From Candidatus Martarchaeota archaeon (GTDB lineage Archaea > Micrarchaeota > Micrarchaeia > Micrarchaeales > Micrarchaeaceae), in the NCBI GenBank assembly GCA_023474155.1, contig JAMCYJ010000009.1, forward strand, positions 1-12,814: DNA of 12,814 bases, written 5' to 3'. A program made the translations under genes and the position numbers. Positions 6,441 to 12,814 of this stretch are shown here, in pieces. The notes beneath the pieces are model-generated. The model had not been told where the DNA came from. It worked only from the letters and a program-made list of their open reading frames with translations, and did no database searches. Within the stretch, counting starts at the first letter, position 1. Each line of letters starts with the position of its first letter.

Positions 6441-6884
6441 CTGGAACCTTTTAGTTCGATTCTCTGCGGATGCGTCTAAGAAATTACAGCCGCAAAAGTA
6501 GCATTTGGAAACTGCAAATTTAGCAAAGAGGGCATAGAATTTCTAGAAAATCCGAACTACAAGGCATAAAAAACAGAAATGGGTTTAGTTATTATACCCG
6601 AATTTCCTGTCATATTTTTGCGATCTATTATGTCTATCCTAAAGACGGCGATGGCCGCTTCAGTTTCATCATTCGTAAGAAATATACGGCGTGCGCCAAA
6701 AACCTGACAGTTCTACGCGAAACAGGACTGGCTTTCACCCCGCCCGTGATAGGAGCGGATTTTACGCCTACATATATAAGTATAAATGCGCCGTTATGGA
6801 AATGTATTTAATTATTTACGGCATAAATTTAATTGCCAGAAATCATAGGGCAATCCTGCTTCTGAATCTGGTCTAATATTTTAA
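6441..6884. other. 440-bp decayed intergenic region with the second direct repeat and short coding fossils
   Basis: No intact gene. The right copy of the direct repeat is at 6453-6486. After it the plus strand can be read as the tail of a lost protein (TAAKVAFGNCKFSKEGIEF...NPNYKA, stop 6567-6569) with no start codon. On the minus strand a reading ending at 6557 (NDETEAAIAVFRIDIIDRKN...) is protein-like over about 40 codons. A 61-codon plus-strand frame at 6691-6876 looks random. TATA-like sequences at 6771-6785 and 6823-6832 could serve the downstream gene. Confidence 0.4.
6453..6486. repeat. Direct repeat, right copy, flanking the RelBE-type module
   Basis: Partner of 5846-5881, starting 13 bp after the toxin stop. 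It again begins with a T-loop-like AGTTCGATTCTC. Confidence 0.55.
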
Positions 6885-7940
6885 GTGGATTTTTTGGCAA
6901 GCAAAAATAGAACCACGGCAAACAGCATAACGCGTAAAATAATGAGGCGCGCGCCTGCACATAGAAAAATACTGCCCAGCGTGGGACATGACAGCGAGTT
7001 GATAAAAAAATACAGCATGCTTAAAAAAATAAATTATTCGCTGATTGCAGTAGTCATTATTTTGGCGGCGTTGTACTTGCAGCCTTATTTGCTGAATTAC
7101 GGCAAGCCGAACTTCGGATCTAGTTTGTCCAATATAGACGCTCAGCTAAGCGCGTCAAATCTCGCAATCATAAACAACGCATCAAACAATAATTTTGAGA
7201 TTGCGGGAGAGATGCTAATAAACCGGACGCTGAAAGACCCTGTGCTCCCGTTCCCTGCAAATAAGACAAACCAATATCCGCAATTTATAGTCAATGGGAA
7301 GCCTAGCGTAATTTACATCGGCGCGATAAGCTGCGTATTCTGCGGAGAAAATAGGTGGGCGATGGCATTGGCACTGTCAAGATTCGGCTCGTTCAACAAG
7401 CTATTCTACGGCTACAGCGCATTCGGTGACGGGGACGTCCCGACGCTGTACTGGAATGACTACAATTACACCACAAATGCAGGAGTAGGCTATGCCAACT
7501 ACTATTCAAGCAACTACATTAATTTCATATCCGCGGATTCTGAAAGCAACATAACACAGGGATTCACATTGCAGCCGCTTTCGGCATTCATAGCCTCAGC
7601 GCCGAATACGACCTATAGGCAGGCTTTAGAGTTCATGAATTCGACGAATAAATTCCAGGGCACTCCATTCACATTTTGGGGCACAACACTCGAAACGGGC
7701 GCAGACGGGATAGTATTCGGCAACTCCACGCCGACTTCAAACAAGCTTGACATTACATACATGACGCACCAGCAGATATTTAACCAGCTGAAGAATTTCA
7801 ATGACCAGTTCGCATACGGGGAATACGCTGCGGCAGACGTTTACATTGCATATACCTGCCCAAGCATTAACAATTCCGCCCCAGTCTGCGCATTGCCTGC
7901 GATCAAGAAGCTTGAAGTTCTTATGAATGTTGCTAAATAA
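6885..7940 (+). CDS. Membrane-anchored DUF929-family protein (thioredoxin-like)
   Basis: A 351-residue archaeal DUF929-type protein. Residues 1-49 are basic and probably cytoplasmic, 50-71 form one membrane helix (YSLIAVVIILAALYLQPYLL), and the remainder, rich in Asn, Ser and Tyr, would face outside. After VNGKPSVIYIGAISC comes CVFC (Cys 150, 153) followed by GENRWAMALALSRFGSF, the family's most conserved stretch. The CxxC after a hydrophobic strand is typical of thioredoxin-fold redox proteins, so a role in disulfide handling of exported proteins is likely but unproven. Two further Cys (325, 335) near the C-terminus may form a second pair. GTG 6885 is the longest start; ATG 6942 (residue 20) is an alternative that keeps the membrane helix. 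A T7 run follows the stop. Confidence 0.75.
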   Translation: MDFLASKNRTTANSITRKIMRRAPAHRKILPSVGHDSELIKKYSMLKKINYSLIAVVIILAALYLQPYLLNYGKPNFGSSLSNIDAQLSASNLAIINNASNNNFEIAGEMLINRTLKDPVLPFPANKTNQYPQFIVNGKPSVIYIGAISCVFCGENRWAMALALSRFGSFNKLFYGYSAFGDGDVPTLYWNDYNYTTNAGVGYANYYSSNYINFISADSESNITQGFTLQPLSAFIASAPNTTYRQALEFMNSTNKFQGTPFTFWGTTLETGADGIVFGNSTPTSNKLDITYMTHQQIFNQLKNFNDQFAYGEYAAADVYIAYTCPSINNSAPVCALPAIKKLEVLMNVAK

Positions 7941-7941
7941 A

Positions 7942-7948
7942 TTTTTTT
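7942..7948 (+). terminator. T-run terminator after the DUF929 gene
   Basis: Seven T residues directly after the stop codon, in the short gap before the oppositely oriented tRNA gene. Confidence 0.5.
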
Positions 7949-7968
7949 AATCTAACAAATATTAGATG

Positions 7969-8043
7969 CGGGCTCGGGGGGATTCGGACCCCCGACCTAC
8001 TGGTTAAGAGCCAGCCGCTCTAACCAGGCTGAGCTACGAGCCC
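7969..8043 (-). tRNA. tRNA-Lys (anticodon CTT)
   Basis: A complete 75-base cloverleaf on the minus strand. The acceptor stem GGGCTCG pairs with CGAGCCC and the discriminator is G. The D arm is TAGCTCAGCCTGGTTAGAGC. The anticodon stem GCTGG/CCAGT holds loop CTCTTAA with anticodon CTT, reading AAG (Lys). The T arm GGGGG-TCCGAAT-CCCCC is perfect. CCA is not encoded and there is no intron. A TATA-like TAGATATAAT (8062-8071) lies about 24 bp upstream. Confidence 0.97.
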
Positions 8044-8061
8044 ATGTAAAAAAGCACTCGG

Positions 8062-8071
8062 ATTATATCTA
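8062..8071 (-). promoter_or_regulatory. TATA box of the tRNA-Lys gene
   Basis: TAGATATAAT on the minus strand, centred 24 bp before the first tRNA base, matches archaeal tRNA promoters. Confidence 0.5.
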
Positions 8072-8088
8072 TCTTTTAGACACATATA

Positions 8089-9219
8089 TTATTTAAAACT
8101 TAATATTTTATTTAGCCTTTCGCCTACAATCCTTGTATTTTTTGGGTCGCATGCGACTATGAGCTTTGATCTGTTCTTTGAAGTGCCCTGCAGCGTGCTT
8201 ATCAGCGGCGAAACTTCGTTAAGGCTGCCGATTTTTTTGCCGCTTCTGTCAAGCACGTATACTTTATCGTCTTCAGGCCTGAAGTGCGACAGGCTTATCA
8301 CGTATTCGTCTTCCCCGAGCCCCAGCTTTTCAACTTCATCTGAAATACGCTGTTCGTTGATATCGGTTTCTGCAGTGTCGAATTCCTTGTAGAACGCCCG
8401 CTTATAGAGCCTGCGCTCATTGATTCTTTTTATCAGGCCGTTATTAGGCATGCTGAGCAGCAAGTTAAACAGCATGCTGTCAGTGAAGGACTTCGCTTCA
8501 TTAATATCCACAAGCCCTTCTTCAATCGCATGCATTAGCGCTTTAGTGAACATTTGGTCTATTATAAGAGTTGTATGATGCAGGTATACCGAAGAAAACA
8601 TGAAATAGCGCGCCATCAGCATTGATTCCGCGCCGACTATGCCTCCCTCGTAAACAGCAATGCCGCGGTTGAAAATAGCAAGCTTTGACTTTATGCGGTT
8701 GTAGTCTATTATACCATATGCCACCCCTGTGTATTTTGAATCTCTCATTAAATAATCTATTCTATCAGCGCCTATAGACCCCGATACCACAACGCCTTTT
8801 GATTTGCCGCTCATGAAATTAAGGACCCTGCTGAGGGACATGCTAGAGTCAGATATGATGTCCCTTATTTCTGTGCTTTTGATTAGCTGCTTTCCAATCT
8901 CCTCGTGGCTTGTATGCAGGTATTTCTTAAACGCAAAGTCAAACTGGTGGGAAAACGGGCCGTGCCCAATGTCGTGAAGGAGCGCGGCGCAGTTTAGCTC
9001 CTCTATATTTTCGTGAAAAATATTTCTTGAAAGCTCTTTTGTAATGTGCATCGCGCCAAGAGAATGCTCGAACCTCGTGTTGTTTGCACCGGGATATACG
9101 AGGTACGAAAATCCGAGCTGTTTCACATAGTGCAGCCTCTGCATATACTTCGTTTCAATAATCTTCAGCTCCGTAGGCGATATCTCGATCGCCCCGAGAA
9201 TGGAATCCCTTATGTGCAT
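8089..9219 (-). CDS. HD-domain phosphohydrolase (dGTPase/SAMHD1-like)
   Basis: A 376-residue HD-superfamily enzyme of the dNTP triphosphohydrolase-like group, which removes triphosphate from dNTPs or acts on other phosphate esters. Metal ligands are visible: H52 in RFEHSLGAMH, H82-D83 in AALLHDIGHGPFSH, and D152 in GADRIDYLMRDS. The opening HIRDSILGAIEISPTELKII matches the IRDPIHGYIEL start of the family, and MQRLHYVKQLG is the usual next block. I use ATG 9219 because it starts two residues before this motif and a TATA-like CATAAATTTT lies about 30 bp upstream. ATG 9258 would add 13 hydrophobic residues (MHKFLIFEFYIDK). The C-terminal 100 residues are less conserved. It is convergent with the DUF929 gene across the tRNA. 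Family confident; nucleotide specificity unknown. Confidence 0.88.
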   Translation of the reverse strand: MHIRDSILGAIEISPTELKIIETKYMQRLHYVKQLGFSYLVYPGANNTRFEHSLGAMHITKELSRNIFHENIEELNCAALLHDIGHGPFSHQFDFAFKKYLHTSHEEIGKQLIKSTEIRDIISDSSMSLSRVLNFMSGKSKGVVVSGSIGADRIDYLMRDSKYTGVAYGIIDYNRIKSKLAIFNRGIAVYEGGIVGAESMLMARYFMFSSVYLHHTTLIIDQMFTKALMHAIEEGLVDINEAKSFTDSMLFNLLLSMPNNGLIKRINERRLYKRAFYKEFDTAETDINEQRISDEVEKLGLGEDEYVISLSHFRPEDDKVYVLDRSGKKIGSLNEVSPLISTLQGTSKNRSKLIVACDPKNTRIVGERLNKILSFK

Positions 9220-9336
9220 TTTATCTATATAAAATTCAAAAATCAAAAATTTATGCATTATGCAATAATCGGCTGTAGGAAATTATGCCCATGGCCGGCG
9301 ATCTTTGGGATACCCTATTAAATTTAACCGAAGTGT

Positions 9337-9350
9337 TATATATATTTATA
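9337..9350 (+). promoter_or_regulatory. TATA element of the vapBC operon
   Basis: TATATATATTTATA lies about 25-30 bp before ATG 9372. An AT-only stretch continues to 9361, so the exact TATA is ambiguous. Confidence 0.45.
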
Positions 9351-9371
9351 CTATATATTAATAGTGGTGGC

Positions 9372-9605
9372 ATGGCAAAATTAATTTCTGTGACAGACGC
9401 TGTTTATAATGAACTTTCTAAAGCCAAAGGCAAAAAACTTTCTTTTTCACAAATACTTTTAAAGATGTTCAATGTCTACAAAAATTCATCTGATATCAAT
9501 AAATTTGCAGGAATCTTGAAAGACAAAAATGTAGCATCCTGGCTAAATGAAGTCGAATACGGGCGAAAAAAGGGTTTCAAACGGCATACTACTAGCTTTG
9601 AATAA
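9372..9605 (+). CDS. vapB: VapB-type antitoxin
   Basis: A 77-residue archaeal antitoxin of the kind paired with PIN toxins (DUF217-like). MAKLISVTDAVYNELSKAKG gives the N-terminal strand and helix for DNA binding, followed by KLSFSQILLKMF. The C-terminal half (INKFAGILKDKNVASWLNEV and a basic tail) probably covers the toxin active site. Starts further upstream would run through the promoter, so ATG 9372 is preferred. Stop 9605 is 8 bp before vapC ATG 9614. Confidence 0.8.
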   Translation: MAKLISVTDAVYNELSKAKGKKLSFSQILLKMFNVYKNSSDINKFAGILKDKNVASWLNEVEYGRKKGFKRHTTSFE

Positions 9606-9613
9606 ATGGTTCC

Positions 9614-9994
9614 ATGGTGATTTTCGATACAAATGTTCTGATCCATTACCTTCACGGCAAAACGTCTGCAGTGAAAATAGTCAAAACCTACTCAAAATTT
9701 GGCGGATTGGCAGTGACATGCATAAACAAATACGAACTTATGAAAGGCGCGACATTGGCTGGCGATATACTTCTTAATGAATTGCTTAGCAATTTTAATG
9801 TTCTATGCCTAAATGATGCCTCCATCGCAATAGCGTCTAACATATATAAAGACCTGAAATCAAAAGGGAAACTCATTGATGATGCAGACATACTGATAGC
9901 GAGTATGGCGATAGCAAGCAATGAGATTTTGGTAACATTTGACAATGATTTCCGCCGCATAGATTCCAAATTGATCAAAGTATTTGTAGATTAA
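9614..9994 (+). CDS. vapC: VapC-type PIN-domain ribonuclease toxin
   Basis: A 126-residue PIN-domain nuclease; VapC toxins cut tRNA or rRNA with Mg. The acidic pocket is complete: D5 in MVIFDTNVLIHYL, E41 in INKYELMKGA, D90 or D92 in LIDDADILIASMA, and D110/D112 in LVTFDNDFRRI. Length and spacing are normal. It follows vapB by 8 bp in one operon and would be silenced by it. Base composition is AT-rich like the antitoxin and the ATPase after it, so the three may have arrived together. Confidence 0.92.
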   Translation: MVIFDTNVLIHYLHGKTSAVKIVKTYSKFGGLAVTCINKYELMKGATLAGDILLNELLSNFNVLCLNDASIAIASNIYKDLKSKGKLIDDADILIASMAIASNEILVTFDNDFRRIDSKLIKVFVD

Positions 9995-10056
9995 AGTGAA
10001 AAGCATAAATACGAAAGTCTTTTATTATTATTTTAATAATTATTCTTGTGAGAATA

Positions 10057-11304
10057 ATGTCTGAGATAATAATACCAAGGCCGTCAGATGTTGTCAGGTT
10101 AGACAGTTCAGGGCCATGGAAAATGGTGTACGGAAGGCGGAAAACAGGCAAAAGTTTTATGGTTAAGAACTTCACACACTATGACAGGTTCTTTTTCGTC
10201 AATAGGGATTCGACCGTACTGGATGAAGAAACGCGAGATAATTATACATGGGAGAATTTCTTCGGTATATTCAGGGAGCTGTTGGGCAATAAAAAGATAG
10301 TAATCGATGAATTCCATAGGCTCCCTCCAGCATTTCAGGATTACCTTCATGCAACAGGAATAAAAGGAGAACTTGTATTGATTACATCGACTTTATGGCT
10401 GGCCAATAAACTGCTGGGCAAAGGCTCGCCACTTGCAGGTCTTGTATCGCCTCTGAGGATAGATCAGATAAGCGAAGAGGATATGCTGAAGTACCTTTAC
10501 AGGAACGTGCACGGCAAGAAATGGATAGAAGCGGCTATATACCTTAGGGAGCCTTTTATCATTCAACAGTTCAAAAATGGGAGCATAATAGATTCGGTAT
10601 CGAGGTATCTTTTAGAGAACAAATTCTTTGTAAGAAACCTCATTGGCGAAATATTCAATGAGGAAGAAAAAAGTCTCACAAATATCTATGACGGGATACT
10701 GAAAGCTGTAGCCGGAGGGAAGCGCACTTCGACAGAAATATCCACATTCCTGTTTTCCAGATCCCTCATAGGCAAGGACAGTCCAAGCATGCTGCCAAAA
10801 TATCTCGATATGTTAGTAGGTATGGGTATTTTGGAGAGGCAGAAGGTGCTTAATAAAAAGCGCTTCTACTACTTCCATTCCTCTCCCATAATGGATTTGC
10901 ATTACTACCTTGAGGAAAAATATTCCTATGTCGATGTGTATACACCGATAGAATTCATAAAGAAGGTGGTAGAAACGAAGCTCCCAATGCACGCCGAGCA
11001 ATTCTTCAGGAACCTCTTGTCGAAACATTTCGGCATGAAACATGAGATTATTGATACAGGAGCAATGGAACTTGATATCGCATTCTTGGAGTTCAAAAAA
11101 CTGAAAATCGTTGGAGAGGTAAAATGGAAAGATAAGATAAGTGCAAGTGAAATAAGGAGCATCGAAAATAATCTCAATTCATTCAAGGAAGCGCGCAGGT
11201 TGCTGGTGGTTCCGGATATAAAGGTATTGGAAAGACGGCCGGAAGGCATTGATGCGATTGATATTGACGCATTGTTCGAAGAGCTTGGCATAGCCCAAAA
11301 ATAG
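10057..11304 (+). CDS. Archaeal AAA-type ATPase with DUF234/nuclease-like C-terminal domain
   Basis: A 415-residue member of the large archaeal P-loop ATPase family common in accessory regions. Walker A is GRRKTGKS (26-33) and Walker B is KKIVIDEFHR (79-88); LVLITSTLW (106-114) matches the sensor region. A winged-helix-like middle part (TSTEISTFLF, DMLVGMGILERQKV) is followed by a C-terminal domain with EQFFRNLLSKHFG, MELDIAFLE and IVGEVKWK, giving E314, D340, E354 and K356. This is the layout of a PD-(D/E)xK nuclease fold as in DUF234. The cellular role of the family is not established; defence or mobile-element functions are often suggested. ATG 10057 is preferred to GTG 10048, with AT-rich TATA candidates near 10020-10036. 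It begins 62 bp after vapC, so separate transcription is likely. Confidence 0.85.
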   Translation: MSEIIIPRPSDVVRLDSSGPWKMVYGRRKTGKSFMVKNFTHYDRFFFVNRDSTVLDEETRDNYTWENFFGIFRELLGNKKIVIDEFHRLPPAFQDYLHATGIKGELVLITSTLWLANKLLGKGSPLAGLVSPLRIDQISEEDMLKYLYRNVHGKKWIEAAIYLREPFIIQQFKNGSIIDSVSRYLLENKFFVRNLIGEIFNEEEKSLTNIYDGILKAVAGGKRTSTEISTFLFSRSLIGKDSPSMLPKYLDMLVGMGILERQKVLNKKRFYYFHSSPIMDLHYYLEEKYSYVDVYTPIEFIKKVVETKLPMHAEQFFRNLLSKHFGMKHEIIDTGAMELDIAFLEFKKLKIVGEVKWKDKISASEIRSIENNLNSFKEARRLLVVPDIKVLERRPEGIDAIDIDALFEELGIAQK

Positions 11305-11574
11305 ATATATCATACTCGACTTTCCAATCTTAATTGAATTATCGCCGACAAACGAGGGTATATAACTTTTTAATTAGGCAGTAGTTGCGGCAGAAGAACT
11401 TCTGCTTTGCACCTGTTGCATTGTAGCGCATCACTTTCTTTGCCATATCTGAAAATCCGGCTCTACTAAATTTATTCAAATATTCCTCTGCCGGATAATT
11501 TGTCTAAAAACACTCCAAAGCAAAAACCTTTAAAGCTTTGCGGTTTAAATAATATATATGAATAGTTGATGCAT
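11305..11574. other. 270-bp spacer with a possible coding fossil and the transporter promoter
   Basis: On the minus strand, 11339-11503 is open for 54 codons and reads like protein (AEEYLNKFSRAGFSDMAKKV, then RYNATGAKQKFFC), but it lacks an ATG near its start and I do not recognise it. It may be a small gene from TTG 11479 or the end of a lost gene. The remaining sequence is AT-rich promoter DNA for the transporter. Confidence 0.35.
11516..11551 (+). promoter_or_regulatory. Promoter of the transporter gene with upstream inverted repeat
   Basis: TTTAAATA (11544-11551) is centred about 27 bp before ATG 11575. Just upstream, CAAAGC (11516-11521) and GCTTTG (11535-11540) form a 6-bp inverted repeat separated by 13 bases that include CTTTAAAG. 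This could be an operator; no protein can be named. Confidence 0.4.
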
Positions 11575-12603
11575 ATGAGTAACTTAACAAAGGTTATGCC
11601 TTATTGGTTTCTATTGTTTACAATAGGATTCGGATGGTTTATTTTAGCCCCTCTGCTCCCTGCCCTCGGCAGCGTGTTCGGAGTTAAAATAGCCTCAATT
11701 TTGCTGATAATATCTGGATACGGGTACACGATGGTGGTACTAGGATTACTTGCAGGATATATCTCCGCCAAATTCACTGTAAAGGCGGCACTGTATTCTG
11801 CTGCAATAATTTCATTGATAGGCCTTGTAGGGAGAGTGCTGTCCCCATCTTATATCTCATTTCTTATATTCGGGATAATCGCGGCAATAGCATATCCATT
11901 GGCGATGGCGCCTGTCGGTGCAATATCCGAATCAATTTTTAAAGAAAAATCACATACTATAATAGGCGTAAGCGTGGGATTGCTGTTTCTCGGAATGGCT
12001 TTCGGCGCGTTCTTCGGCCCGGTGCTCTTCAAAGCGCTCGGCTTAAACAACACGCTTTGGGTAACAGTGCTGCTTGCAGCGATTGCCGCATTATGGATTG
12101 CATTTGGGATAAGGAACTATCCTACAAACTACAAGGGAAAATCACTTAAAGGCGTATTCAAAATAGGCATGATCAAAAACTGGTATGTCGGGCTTTCAAT
12201 CGCCTCGATGTCTGTGATGTTTGGCGGGATAGCGTCAACCGTGCTGATGCTGCATAAATTCAGCCTTGATTCTGCATTAGGCTGGGGCGGGCTCGTCGGC
12301 GGGCTGGCATTTCTCGGGTCTGCGCTCGGAGCGATAATATTGCCTCCTCTTTTTGAGAAATACAAAAAATTCAAGCTGGGCTTGGTCCTGACAGGAATTC
12401 TGATGTTCGTTTTTGCAGCAGTCATGGCTATGAGCCTGTCTTACACAACGCTGATGCTTTACATAGTGGTAGGATTCTTCTTCTTCGGATTTTTCGGAAA
12501 CGCATACTGGTCAATGGCAATGACGTCCACAACAAACTATGTGTCTGATCCTGCGCAGGCGGGATTTGCGACCTCCATGTACAGCGTGATAACTATAGTA
12601 TAG
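11575..12603 (+). pseudogene. Major facilitator superfamily transporter, C-terminus removed by an IS630-type insertion
   Basis: A proton- or solute-linked permease of the major facilitator superfamily in the cytoplasmic membrane. Hydrophobic segments can be counted from MPYWFLLFTIGFGWF through LMLYIVVGFFFFGFFGNAYW, ten in all, with a central loop (RNYPTNYKGKSLKGVFKIGM) between the two six-helix halves. The normal protein has twelve, about 390-430 residues; this one has 342. It ends in ...FATSMYSVITIV at a TAG whose TA is the probable insertion target and whose G belongs to the inserted element. Helices 11 and 12 are missing, so function is doubtful. The start ATG 11575 is chosen by TATA spacing; TTG 11566 and ATG 11569 are alternatives. 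The substrate cannot be read from the sequence. Confidence 0.75.
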
Positions 12604-12814
12604 GAAATTAATAATCGGAAACATCAACCATCAAAGAATGCCTCCTAAAAGCTGACCGTAAAATAGTCTTGAGTTCTGGGAGAGATGCATAAGGTTTTGT
12701 GCCAACCCACTTTTTGACATTGCGCCAGTATATCTCCACGGGATCAAGTTCAGGACTATATGGTGGTATTTGCAGAAAAACTATATCGTTATCCTTGATG
12801 TATTGCCTCACTAT
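12599..12814 (-). mobile_element. IS630-type insertion sequence, end partial at right edge
   Basis: One end of an insertion element lies at or just after the TA at 12599-12602, within the transporter gene. IS630/Tc1-type elements insert at and duplicate TA. The transposase stop is only about 8 bp inside this end, so any terminal inverted repeat must overlap the gene's last codons. The other end is outside the window. Confidence 0.6.
12608..12814 (-). CDS. IS630-family transposase, C-terminal part (cut by window edge)
   Basis: The visible 68 codons are the end of a DDE transposase. VFLQIPPYSPELDPVEIYWR is the characteristic IS630-family block: its Glu (in DPVE) is the third catalytic acid. 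A basic, helical tail follows (NVKKWV, then LPELKTILRSAF). The first two Asp lie beyond the window edge. The frame is open to the edge with no disruption, so the copy may be intact. It faces the transporter it interrupts. Confidence 0.88.
   Translation of the reverse strand: MVRQYIKDNDIVFLQIPPYSPELDPVEIYWRNVKKWVGTKPYASLPELKTILRSAFRRHSLMVDVSDY

Noticed and set aside
6691..6876. 61-codon plus-strand frame starting at GTG
   Set aside because: No promoter at the right distance, no motif, and an unusual composition; it is probably chance in decayed DNA.
1..12814. CRISPR array, rRNA genes or replication origin
   Set aside because: I found no regularly spaced repeats, no rRNA-like sequence and no clustered origin boxes in the window.

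Overview
The window reads as part of an archaeal genome. Most genes have a TATA-like element about 24-30 bp before the start codon and little or no Shine-Dalgarno sequence. It also carries a TATA-binding-protein domain, a geranylgeranyl-reductase-family enzyme of archaeal lipid synthesis, a translin-family protein and a class III (archaeal pilin-type) signal sequence. The mix of DUF2341-type surface proteins led by QSAMEYLMTYGWAIL, a DUF929 thiol-redox-like protein and short compact genes suggests a small-genome DPANN-type archaeon, perhaps Micrarchaeota-like. That placement is inference.

Layout. (1) 1-1351, minus: the N-terminal part of a large surface adhesin with a class III signal, running off the left edge. 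An (AG)10 dinucleotide tract sits between its best start codon and the signal sequence and puts the two out of frame by one repeat unit. (2) 1586-4796, a probable housekeeping block: a large radical SAM enzyme and a one-repeat TBP on the minus strand, and a geranylgeranyl-reductase-like flavoprotein on the plus strand from a shared palindromic TATA element. (3) 4815-5405: translin-family protein, converging on the flavoprotein. (4) 5448-6884, accessory: an IS630-type transposase remnant, a RelBE-type toxin-antitoxin pair between imperfect direct repeats that look like tRNA 3' ends, and 440 bp of decayed sequence. (5) 6885-9219: membrane-anchored DUF929 protein, tRNA-Lys(CTT) and an HD-domain nucleotide phosphohydrolase. 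(6) 9372-11304, accessory: VapBC pair and an archaeal AAA ATPase with a nuclease-like C-terminus. (7) 11575-12814: a major facilitator transporter cut after about ten membrane segments, exactly where an IS630-type element begins; the end of its transposase occupies the right edge.

How it may fit together. The radical SAM enzyme and the reductase could both act on isoprenoid membrane lipids (saturation, and a radical C-H step such as ring formation). This rests on proximity and family resemblance only. The strongest candidates for something undescribed are the repeat-controlled reading frame of the surface adhesin (an archaeal phase-variation switch) and the single-repeat TBP, which would have to dimerise to rebuild the usual saddle.
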